Source: Tubiluchus corallicola
Taxonomy: Eukaryota > Priapulida > Priapulimorpha > Priapulimorphida > Tubiluchidae
Direction of reading: 5' to 3'
Length of the DNA stretch: 54,522 nucleotides
Assembly: GCA_030141605.1 (NCBI GenBank)
Contig: JAQGDQ010001216.1
Span: forward strand, 1 to 54,522
Shown here: positions 12,942 to 22,041 of the stretch, in pieces
Layout: each line of letters opens with the position of its first letter
Numbering within the stretch: the stretch's first letter is position 1
Program-made: the position numbers and the translations under genes
Notes under the pieces: model-generated
What the model was told of the DNA's origin: nothing
The model's input: the letters and a program-made list of their open reading frames with translations, nothing else
The model's database searches: none

Positions 12942-15900
12942 GAAGGGGGGCTGCATAAATTAGTCAGGTAAATACACCATAACAACTATTCTTTCGGGTG
13001 TAAAGGTATGACCTATCTCAGCACGCGGTTAATATGAAATAACTCTTATACAACATGCAAACTCGACATACATCACTGTTCAGTGTATCAAAGATCACGG
13101 TTAGTTCCTGCCTCCCGATAGTACTGCTGCTGTTGAATCAATTTACTAACATCACTGGTATCCATTTCGCAATTTATTGAGCTATCCGAATTCATCTTTA
13201 AAACCAGATTGACTCAGACCACACAAGTGACTGCGAGGAGCTTTCCTCGAAGCTTATTTCAAGGGAAAGTTGTTTGCTGACAAAACGTTGGCAATATGTG
13301 ATCGAATTTACCAGGGCCTTACCTTAAGAAATTGAGAAGAACAGATCAATTTAAGCACAGCATTTTCACTTCACCAATGATGGACTTTCTATTCTTCTTG
13401 GGATAGGGAAGTTTCAATTTTATTCTGGGAAGTACAGTACCGCGTAACCCACCTTTGACCCCACTCCGCGCTCAGATTGTAAACAGACCGCTATAAACAG
13501 CTTGCAATATTCCAAGTGGCTTTGAAGTGGCCGCCAATGGCATGCAAACTGCAGCAGTTAAGAGGAGACTAGAAGGCTGGTGTCATATATCATTTTACGA
13601 AGGTTTTGCAAAAGAGGTATGCAATTACAACCAGCACATGCCAGAGTTTAGGAAACCGCTCTAAAGGCACTTAAACATTTACCTCATCTCATTTTCGACA
13701 GGCTTTTTAACTATTATTACAGTGTTATCACGTAAGAAGTGTTCTTGCAATAAGGTTCGCAGAAGCATTTACACAGAAACATGCAGTTTAACTAGTCTTA
13801 GACTGACTAGAATGAGTACTATACAGTGGTAGGATTATGAAAACACTAACAAAACAATCACGGACTCGTTAAGGCCGCACACTCTATATGCACCACACAC
13901 AATCCACTACCATCCACGCCAGGATTCGAAAATCATTCGTTTTTCCTCAGACAGGCCAGGTATTGTCAGATCGTTGCCTTGCTAGCGTGATAACACAACG
14001 AAAACTAATCCATTTAAACGCACTTAATACACGCTAAAAAAGAAAACTAGGGATTCCAAATTCTATCGATAACTACCCTTTTCTGCCGCTAAGCAAAATA
14101 TTTTAGAGCGGAATAAACTAACGGTTTACTCACTGCATAAAAATACACATAAAAACTGTGAATTTATCTGTAACAACATCTTTTAAACGCGATCATTTGG
14201 CTTGTAAGCTTGAGGAAAAACAAAGTGAAGTTAAAACCACGCATAAATTATTCATTATGGTTCTAAATTAGCTGATGGAATCGAGAGACTTCATCGCACA
14301 GCCATATGCAAATGCGGTACAATAATTGCATGACTTGTTTAAATCCCTAACGCCGAGGGTCATTGTACGAGCGCAGTCCTATGCACTAACTGGATTAGAA
14401 GGCGGTCTACACATTCTACATCACAGTCTTAGAGGCTTGATAATACTTCAAAACCCCACGACCAACTCCGTGTCGAACGCTTGAGCTTGACCACTATAAG
14501 ACAACTACTAACCCAACTAACTAACAAACTAATTTGCCAATATGGACACTTCACAATAGAGCTAAAACATCTAAGTAACCAAAGCTAAGATTATATAATA
14601 TAATTTATCATATTATATTATATCGTATATATTAATATTGCTTGGCCTTGACCACTAGGACAAGTACTAACCTAACTAAAGTCTAATGTGCCAATATGTG
14701 CACATTTTATAGCTAAACATCTAAGTAAGAAAAGATAAAATCCAAGCATTTAGTATTACACTAGCAAATAAAGGAATGATCCCTCTTTTGTCTGTCTGCT
14801 ACAATTTACTTACAGTCACGGTACAAATCCAAAAAACTGGCGTAGACTCCCTCTCAAAGTTGACTTGATTTGGATATGGTAGTGTACTTTTCCAATTTTG
14901 ATTTATTTTGAAATATAAATTTAATCAGCGCTATTCCAACTCGGTGAGTTTTCTGTAACATTGACTATTTCTTAAACAGGCGTCACATTCTAGCTAAAGC
15001 CCTATTTTCGGTATGGTCGGTTCTCAAAATTGTTTTGGTTTCTAGTATCACTATTTAATTTTTAGTACGAATGTCAAACAAAAAATCAAGAGGAGAGATT
15101 CAAGAAATGAAAAACATGATAATTTCAGGTGCATACCCTATTAACCTTTGAAATACATATTTAAACATAAATTTGCGCTTGAACTTAAGTTTAACCATCA
15201 GTACAACCAAATAGTATAATTTTCATTAAATCCACATTAATGAATATTTTAAACCAAATTACATAGGAAAATCGGACTGATCCTGTATTTGAACCACGGA
15301 TCTTTGGATTACAAGCCACTAAACTGCAGTCACACAGCCCTTGTGATCATGCTAATGGTTATTTTGCTCGCACATAGGCCTAGTGAGCCATGTGTACATT
15401 TTAATTTCATACTTATATAAAATACGGTACCTTCATCTACAACTATAATTTTAGTACGATACGTACATGTATACTGAGGAATAAAAGTTTTGAAAAATCG
15501 TCTGGCACATTTTATGGGCTGTGTCTCTAAAACAGGATAGTCGAGCGGCCGAGGCGGCAGACTACAAAGCGAACACATTATAACAGGCTAGCCCGGTTTA
15601 TGGTAGAACAGCGTGGCCTGTTAACCCTGTTTTTATGGTCCTCGCTACTCGCTATAGGGAGGCGGCATTACCTGAAGCAATTTTGTAAAGGCACGACATA
15701 CAAGGCGTTAGTGGTCAGTGTCGAACAGTGTAGACTAACGTTATGTAGTAGTACATGATTATGGTTCTCAACTGTAGTTTTAATTTCGAAGCCTCGAATA
15801 ATAACCAAAATTACAAACACCGAATAAAGTAATAACATACTAATGTTATACTAATTTTATATAAAAAATCTACAGTAACAAAAACACCTGCTACTGTGTA

Positions 15901-18685
15901 GTCCTGTTGCAAATGTTATATTGTTCACACTTCATTGAAAACGTTATGGTTGTTGCGAAAGTCAAGGTCTTGTATTAAAACATGTAAGTGCCAAGTACAT
16001 AAAAGTCGTTTGTTACCCAAGTAACGTTTTTGTTTTATTCACTAAACAATAGGTTTCTTAGAGGCAAAATTCATGTAGAACTAATTCTATAAACAAGGTA
16101 GCAAAATTTACACACAGTTACAATTAACAAATATAGGACAACTGGCAAGTTACATTAAATTGAAAGAAGTCATTTTTTTCATTTGAACATTCAAACTCGA
16201 TTTGGAGTAATCTTCTTAATCGAGATTATATAAATACATATCGTAATTAAATTTCCATTAACCTGAGCTCTTGCAATACACGAAAGGTCACTTAATTATA
16301 GAAACAAAGACCCACCAGCAGCAAAAGGTACTGAATAAGCAGACACCAACTGTTCCACACTAAGTATTCAATTACTATTCATGAGAAGGGAGGAGATCCC
16401 AGAGTTGCAAACAATTGACACTGAGCAAGCAGTGAACTCTTCATACTTTACATACAAGCCTGAAACGTATGGTTCTTTCAAAGGAATATAAGAAACAAAT
16501 CTTTCCATTTAACACAAGGTGGGCAAATCTTAACTGGGCTAATTAAAACTTAGTAATGAACGTCTAGCTCTGCCTTTTTAATGGCGCCTACAAGGCCATA
16601 GATTGGTTCCACCACCATCTTACAATTACCGGACACTAGACAGGTTGAAACTGACCATCGAGTCTGTACCAGTTACTACAAAGTATACTTAATGCTGTCA
16701 GTAATACGAGTTATGCTGAGCTCTTTATTATCTATCACATTTATCTATTTATGTTGTTTAGTTCATTTAACTTTTCTACTTTTCTAGTTTGCATGCTGTT
16801 AATGCTACAACTAGCTTGTTGCCAAGACTAACGTATTACAGATGAAAATTGAAATAAAGATTGTCAAATGATAAACACGATACTATCTTATTGCTATTAG
16901 TTATTAGACCGCAAGGAAAGCTCTTACAGACCTGACAAACATCACATTAAGTTTCACAAACCTACAATAAAATAACTTCGTGCAAGCAATACGAACCAAT
17001 TCATTGGCGCCACACGCTGCAAGGTAATCGGAAATCTTAAATCATCGACAAAATCTAATAATACGCCGAGCTTATCACCTAGGTGTAATATATTCAACCA
17101 ATATTTGAAATAGCGATGCGGCTCCATTCATGCAAAACGAACAAACACCACCGACAGGTGAAAGTCCAGGTAACGTCAACGCGTAATTAATATCCACTGT
17201 TTACGTCCTGTCAAAATCAAACTATCTTCGCCTTGGGTGCAAGCGCTGATTTCAGTTGTACGTATAAGAATCAATGGGCGCTGATACTTGTATCTTGAAT
17301 CTCGAAACGTCCAAGTCGTCACAAAGATTTTTTTTTTCTTACTTCAAAATGTTGAACTTGCTCAAATATGCGAAGTTTCCATTATCGTAATGCTGAGATT
17401 TATATAAAAATTCCCATCCACTTCTAGATAAAGAATCGTAAATATTTTTTTTGCTTAAAAATTTCTTAAATTTACTCAAGAAATACGCGCGTGTGGTTCT
17501 GGAAATATTCCCAAATCATAAGCTGAAAGGTAGAATGTAATAGTTGTAGTTTGAAATAAGTACTGCATACAATGTCATGTAATTGGAATCTAGTTGAAGA
17601 ATATAATTCACAGTTTATTAGTACCATAAAAAGACTACAAAACAAGGAAACAAAAGATACAAATCCTGATATATCATTAAAAAAAATATGGGAAATCTCT
17701 AAGCAATAGCCTAAGCAACATAAGCCCAACATTTTAAGTTTGTTGTAACGTCTTAAAACGAACGACTCTACAAAGAATGTAACGATTATGAGACAAGAAC
17801 TTGGGTTAAAACGAAGAGTTATGAAAGACCGTGACTTTCACTAAAGCTAAAAAGATGGCATTTTGCCAACTACCAGTAAATTACTAGCATGCAAGCAAGC
17901 GATTCTTGGCTAAATTCCCGCAGGAAACCGCCATGTAATTTTGATTCATCTTACGTAATCAAGTCATGAATTCAGCGGTTGACTGCAGAGCAGCCATTGA
18001 TAATATTGAAATAGAATTTGAGTTGCAGTATATAATTACGTTATGTACATATCTATAGCTACTATTCTGCGAAATTTTTACTATATGCTACACAGCATCA
18101 ATGTTCAGTCAGTGACGTTCCGTCTGTTACTCTGTTTTAAAACTTATGTCGTCGACTAACCTTGACAAACTATTCACTGGCTAAGTGAACTTTTAGACTT
18201 CCATTAATAATACTAAGTCTGATTAACTAAAAGCGGGCAAGTTTCTGCTTCTGATGTTTTAACATTTGTATACCATTACAAGCTTACTAGACCAAAGCTT
18301 TACCTAAACAAGATGCAGGCCAGATATATAGCCAATCATAAAATACGATAAACGATTAAGGTCACGTTCGAGATTCGTGCTAAAGCACAGTAGAAAGTTA
18401 AATCAGGCGCTGGTGTTGATATACATGAACACGATCACAGTTTCTTATAAAAGTAAAAAAAGGCACAAATACCTGTACAATTTCCCCTTCGGCTGTGGTG
18501 TTAGGACCGGCTGGTGAGAAGTTTACATCCAACACCGACTTATAAGTCCTGTAATCCCCTTCGGCAGTTTGATCATAGCGTATTATCTCCAGAAAAGCTC
18601 GTTCTTCTAGCCGAGAAATTCTAGGTATAGCATCCGAAGTTTCCAGAAATATGAACAAAACTAATCCACACAACACTGCTACCAT
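177..18685 (-). CDS. znrf3/rnf43: ZNRF3/RNF43-type transmembrane E3 ubiquitin ligase, 5' part only (exons 1 and 2)
   Basis: Family role (known): a single-pass plasma-membrane RING E3 ligase that ubiquitinates Frizzled/LRP Wnt receptors for removal and is itself inhibited by R-spondin. Seen: two exons, 18473-18685 (71 codons) and 177-302 (42 codons), both phase 0, with donors CAG|GTATTT and AAG|GTCAGT and acceptor TTTACAG|ATT. The first 20 or so residues are a signal peptide. The rest is the start of the protease-associated ectodomain: AEGEIVQ at the exon 1 end, then IHPLGLCN and, later, VGVVKLE and KPCL in exon 2, which line up with vertebrate ZNRF3. The exon junction sits immediately after EGEIVQ. 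The transmembrane segment and RING are not in the window and must lie left of position 177. ZNRF3 and RNF43 cannot be told apart here; an invertebrate is expected to have one pre-duplication gene. Assignment is from remembered family motifs, not a search. Confidence 0.9.
788..889. repeat. Tandem duplication, 2 x 50 bp
   Basis: Two perfect copies of a 50-bp unit (tgcgccacttcgaactatga at 791 and again at 841), running to the base before cggctcc at 890. The lack of divergence indicates a recent duplication. Confidence 0.9.
4854..4973. repeat. Tandem repeat, 3 x 41 bp
   Basis: Three adjacent copies at 4854, 4895 and 4936, beginning gagcttaaaacacaatg or gggcttaaaacacaatg and ending tttagccgaat. 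Copies differ at a few bases and the third stops three bases short. Confidence 0.9.
7996..12542 (+). CDS. Candidate small nested gene of unknown function (four putative exons)
   Basis: Unrecognised and tentative. Exon 1 starts at ATG 7996 in a good context (gcacaATGG) and encodes a Ser/Pro/Ala-rich peptide ([20 protein letters not shown]...), less AT-rich than its surroundings, with possible donor TT|GTAACG at 8099. Three further blocks fit in phase: 9245-9382 (acceptor TTTATAG, donor CT|GTAAGC; contains [11 protein letters not shown] and FELQQLAK), 9984-10033 (acceptor GTTTAG, donor [21 protein letters not shown]), and 12499-12542 (strong pyrimidine tract tgttggttcttccttcag, stop TAA). AATAAA follows at 12593-12598. 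The joined product would be 111 residues, hydrophilic, with a Cys-rich patch (CECKC) and a short amphipathic helix. All junctions keep phase, but the exon 1 donor is weak and no homologue is recognised. It would lie wholly inside ZNRF3/RNF43 intron 1 on the opposite strand. Confidence 0.28.
11028..11294. repeat. Tandem duplication, 2 x 133 bp
   Basis: Copies 11028-11160 and 11161-11294 are nearly identical: both hold gtcagacattct, then tgttaagtgttgtacacata, then gagctcacactcacagactt, ending ggcagggtccagtta. The open frames across this block are only the repeat read in different frames. Confidence 0.9.
12843..12941. repeat. (GA)n microsatellite
   Basis: About 100 bases of nearly pure GA dinucleotide on the plus strand, interrupted by gcaggaggggg-like sequence near 12861-12870 and ending in agacagacag. 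The all-Leu/Ser frames on the minus strand come from this tract and are not genes. Confidence 0.95.
14483..14740. repeat. Diverged direct duplication flanking an AT palindrome
   Basis: Two related stretches of about 100 bases, 14483-14590 and 14645-14740, share cttgaccacta, tactaacc, taactaa, tgccaatatg and catctaagtaa in the same order. Between them (14594-14635) lies an AT-only stretch with palindromic ATATAATATAA motifs. Confidence 0.6.
15285..15370 (-). repeat. tRNA-derived SINE fragment
   Basis: Read on the minus strand it has an internal RNA polymerase III-type promoter: an A-box-like GTTTAGTGGCTTG (15312-15324) and, further along, a B box GGTTCAAATAC (15285-15295). The same GCAGTTTAGTGG...GTGGTTCAAAT arrangement recurs at 33091-33139, so it belongs to a dispersed family. 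It does not fold as a complete tRNA as far as can be judged by eye. Its outer borders are not resolved. Confidence 0.55.
18473..18685 (-). CDS. znrf3/rnf43: ZNRF3/RNF43 coding exon 1 (signal peptide and ectodomain start)
   Basis: The ATG at 18685-18683 opens a frame of 71 codons ending CAG|GTATTT. Residues 1-20 or so form a hydrophobic leader ([19 protein letters not shown]). The mature part contains [14 protein letters not shown] and AEGEIVQ, the order and spacing of the ZNRF3 ectodomain start. This ATG is chosen because a TATA box lies about 75 bases upstream and the leader begins directly at it. One NxT sequon (NTT) is visible near residue 62. Confidence 0.9.
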
Positions 18686-18755
18686 TGTTCACAATATTAT
18701 ACATTGGTACTGCAGTCTTTCACCGCACAATAACATCATTTTAAAACTCTCACAA

Positions 18756-18765
18756 CTTTTATATA
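18756..18765 (-). promoter_or_regulatory. TATA box of the ZNRF3/RNF43 gene
   Basis: On the minus strand TATATAAAAG, a match to the TATAWAAR consensus. Transcription starting about 30 bases downstream (near 18730) would leave a 5' leader of roughly 45 bases before the ATG at 18685. Confidence 0.55.
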
Positions 18766-18866
18766 AGCTGAAGCGCGCTTATACTTTTCCCGCAACTTGC
18801 ACCACCACTACAGTGCCTAGTGCCTAGTTTATCACTGGCGGTAAGATCAAAGTGTCTGCACGTTAT

Positions 18867-18872
18867 CACGTG
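18867..18872. promoter_or_regulatory. Palindromic E-box CACGTG (CLEAR-like)
   Basis: ATCACGTGACC, one base off the GTCACGTGAC core bound by TFEB/TFE3/MITF and USF factors. It lies about 100 bases upstream of the TATA box, within a locally GC-richer stretch (18770-18960). Binding is inferred from the motif only. Confidence 0.4.
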
Positions 18873-18965
18873 ACCCGGATGGTATTCACTGCTTGTGTGG
18901 CCCGTCAGGAGGGTTTGGATTGCAGCTGCGTAGCTGTTTCGCTGCCGAACACGCACGTATTGTAT

Positions 18966-21050
18966 GATTTGTATCAAAATTAAAAAGACAACTAAAACTA
19001 AAAGTCTATTTATATATTTTATAATATTGGTAAATTATTATTCTAGGATTATTTCAATTTTAGATTCTTCAAGAATCATGTAAACCAGAATGACAAAGAC
19101 ATGTCGTACATACGTGTATGCCCATAGAAAGCTAAATAAGCATAAATAATTGCACCAATTTAACCATTTTACATCCTCTTAACGTTTTCTTTCTTTCATG
19201 GATTAAAAATGGTAATTTGCTCAACACACTTGTCCTTGCAACACTCACTTAGGTCGACCTGGTATAAAAAAATTTTATAGACTCAAATTTAATTCAGTTT
19301 CCAATGTTATCATTGTAGAATTGTCGTTCTAGTTTTTTAGTGGTAAGGGTTTAAGATTATTACGCAGTCTGGTGATAATTATTTAATAAACACGAAACAT
19401 TAAATGACTTTGCCTTTTTTTATGATTCTAAAAACTTATAAATTGGTTAATTTCATTCTTATTGCCTATTTTGTTGCTTGGAACTATATTACATGTGAAT
19501 TTTGCTTATTCTTTCAGCTTTATTATGCTTTTGAAAACATTCTGCGCTTGGACCTATATTACTTGTGGCTTCATTGTTTCTGCAACGTTGATTTGTGGAA
19601 TGTTAATTGTTAACACTGTGCTGCTACCTACATTAGTAAAATCCAAGTGGTTATTTATAGCTAAAATTGTAATAGAAAACTTAATTTGCCTTTCGATGAC
19701 TTCACCCCCCCCCCGAGTAAAAAAATAATACGGACGTCACAATTGATGATGTTACGCGCCTACAGCATATATATATTTATTTATTTGGAGTATATATATG
19801 TATTGTAATATCGAGCTATGAAATTTCAACTTTGTAGGACTGGCTCCAGAAATTATTGAAGTCTAGACTTTGGCGCATTTTATATAACGTACACACACAC
19901 ACACACACGCACGCACGCACACGCACACACAATTAGTAACTCTGATGTGGAGTACTATTGAGGACGAAGAGAAAATGAAAAATGCGTCTGAATGAATGTT
20001 ATCATTTTGTTTACCGAATTTTTTAAATAATTTTTGAATAATATAAATAAATCGCTTGTTTCATGTCCGAAGGGAGAGCACTCCATAGATATACAGTATA
20101 TAGTTTGTTTGGTAATGCCTTAGGCCCATTAGTTCTTAGGTATGACTTGTTTTTTACTAAAAGTTCTCAAATTTAAAATTGGTTGGGCAAATATGGTAAA
20201 CTATTTTGAATGGATGGGATGTTGGTGTTACTGATGTGTTTGAACATAAATAGAAGAGTGAAATGGGTCCCAGTCTGATTCTAAGATGAGAATTTTTTTT
20301 TATTTTCTTAATTCGATATCAGAGTGCATATGAGACATTGGTGGCTTACGTGAAGGGCCAGAGATAAATTTGAGTGCGTAGTTTGCAAGGCATTTAGTCT
20401 TTAAAGATTCTTTCTTTTTACTATGAAAAGTAATTGTGGCATCTGCAGAGATAATGTGAAAGATCAGAGTTTCATCGACCTAAAATTTTGGCATGCTTAG
20501 TTAATTGTCCCCTAATTTGACGTGTTACAGGCATTATCAGTGTTGTTAAGATGTGGTAAATCTTATTAAACTAATCATCCTAGTTCACTTTACTCTTCGT
20601 GCATAAACTTAAATATATAGAGCAAACTAAACATATAGTGTGCATATCCAGCTATGCCAGAATAACTTAAAATGTTAGATATAAATTGTTAGCATGGTTA
20701 TAATTGCTCTAAAGAAATTAGGGCCCTAGGAGTGTATTACTAGCAGCTACAATACAAGACAGTCCTCAATCAATCAAGTTTGAGCTCTTACGAGTGTACC
20801 TTGTGGTACATCCCTGTTTATGATGGCCCATTCGGAAAAACATAGTTGAAGGTAATTCGACAAGCTGACTCCTGTTTTGTAAATTTGTACAACTGTCTTG
20901 TATTGTAGCTGTTAGTAATAATTAACTTAATTATTGCAACAACGACTTATTTTGTGACGTCAATAATTCAGTAATACAATAATATATTTATTGCTTTACT
21001 CAACAATACAAAAAACGATTATTGTAGTTAAATAGCCTGAAAATTCCCGT
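18966..21050. other. Intergenic spacer between divergent ZNRF3/RNF43 and KSR genes
   Basis: No supported gene. It contains a (CA)n tract (19890-19930), a run of nine or ten C residues near 19704, and a likely old retroelement fragment near 20000-20170. It ends at the putative KSR promoter. The two plus-strand frames near 19404-19728 are AT-rich, hydrophobic and without splice context, and are judged chance. Confidence 0.6.
19995..20165 (-). mobile_element. Possible LINE C-terminal fragment
   Basis: On the minus strand a frame reads SYLRTNGPKALPNK, then shortly after LWSALPSDMKQ, then stops. This resembles the GPK...LWNSLPSDIK motif near the end of non-LTR retrotransposon reverse transcriptases. 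Short and isolated, so the call is weak. Confidence 0.3.
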
Positions 21051-21055
21051 AAACA

Positions 21056-21184
21056 CAGGAAGTGGTCGGTATGAAGTAAGCTCACCTTGGTGCGTCACCT
21101 TGTGTTCAGCAAGGAAATTTCTAGTACGTCACGAGATGATGCCGTGGTTCGAAGTCTGTGCATTTTGCGTGTTACTTTTTGCAG
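21056..21184 (+). promoter_or_regulatory. Putative KSR promoter and noncoding first exon
   Basis: An ETS-type site (ACAGGAAGTGG, 21056-21066) is followed by two CRE/ATF-like sites (TGCGTCAC 21091-21098; TACGTCAC 21125-21132). A donor TTTTGCAG|GTAATGG ends a possible leader exon at 21184. A pyrimidine-rich acceptor (gcttgctgagcag, ending 22031) lies just before the KSR start codon, so an intron 21185-22031 in the 5' UTR is likely. The transcription start itself is not visible. Confidence 0.45.
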
Positions 21185-22041
21185 GTAATGGAAATAATAA
21201 ATTGTTTGCTTTTATTTTTATAGTAATTTTGCATGGTTGAACGCAAACGAATCTGTCTTTTGGTGAGAATTGGTAGAACTTGGAGTTTCACATGAACTGT
21301 GACATCGTTTTGTATCTTTATTTTCGAGTTCAAATATGGCAGCAATGTATTGCTTTGCACTTGCAGGCCATTCTGGTTCATTGTCATTTTAAAATTAAAG
21401 ATTCAAGATGTTTTTCCACAACTATATCAACATAGCATCATTGCAATTTATAGTAAATACACAATGTATTATACAAATCAATTGTATACATTCACATTAT
21501 TGTCAAAAATTAGTTGGCACAGTACACTATGGGGTACTTACACTTACAGACAGCAAATTTAATATAGGAAGTACACTAAAATAAAAGTCACATGCAAGTA
21601 GAATTAAGGCAACAACAGTCATGGTAGTTGGAGTGGTCTGATGTCAACAGTCACTGGTTATATAATTTTTACAAATTAGGTTTATTCCATTTTCATGCAT
21701 TCGCGTGATACTATTGCATTGTATTGTACATTGTTATATTAAATTTTGTTCGAAAAAAGTTATGCAATTTACCAATAATACTTATGTGCATATATATCAA
21801 ATGTGTCTTGTGCCGAATTTAATATATACGGTGCTGTGACATTTTATGATTTTTCCAGCTTAGCAATGGACATGCCATTCAATAATGGATGATTTCGTGA
21901 GCCTTTCCAACTTTCGTCATTTAAATACGCTTTCTAAGTCATGCAGTCTTACTAAAGAATTAACTTCGCGAACTAGAAAATGGCTAAAGTATTGAAAGCC
22001 TTAGTTTGCTTCTTATTTGCTTGCTGAGCAGCTATGACACC

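Larger units (their letters stand above)
303..18472 (-). other. ZNRF3/RNF43 intron 1 (18.2 kb)
   Basis: The sequence between the two ZNRF3/RNF43 exons. It is AT-rich and mostly without recognisable content. Recognised inside it are tandem duplications at 788-889, 4854-4973 and 11028-11294, a diverged duplication at 14483-14740, a (GA)n tract at 12843-12941, a tRNA-like SINE near 15285-15370, and a candidate small nested gene on the opposite strand at 7996-12542. The remaining open frames in it look like chance frames: AT-rich codons, no family match and no consistent splice sites. Confidence 0.75.

Noticed and set aside
12771-12985. Minus-strand frames of nearly all Leu and Ser
   Set aside because: They are translations of the (GA)n microsatellite in alternate frames.
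13088-13195. Minus-strand 35-codon frame starting [18 protein letters not shown] with a Gln run
   Set aside because: Looks protein-like, but no convincing donor, partner exon or family match was found, and one short frame in 18 kb of intron is expected by chance.
15285-15324. Possible functional tRNA gene
   Set aside because: A- and B-box-like motifs are present, but no acceptor stem or full cloverleaf is visible and the motif recurs as a dispersed SINE.
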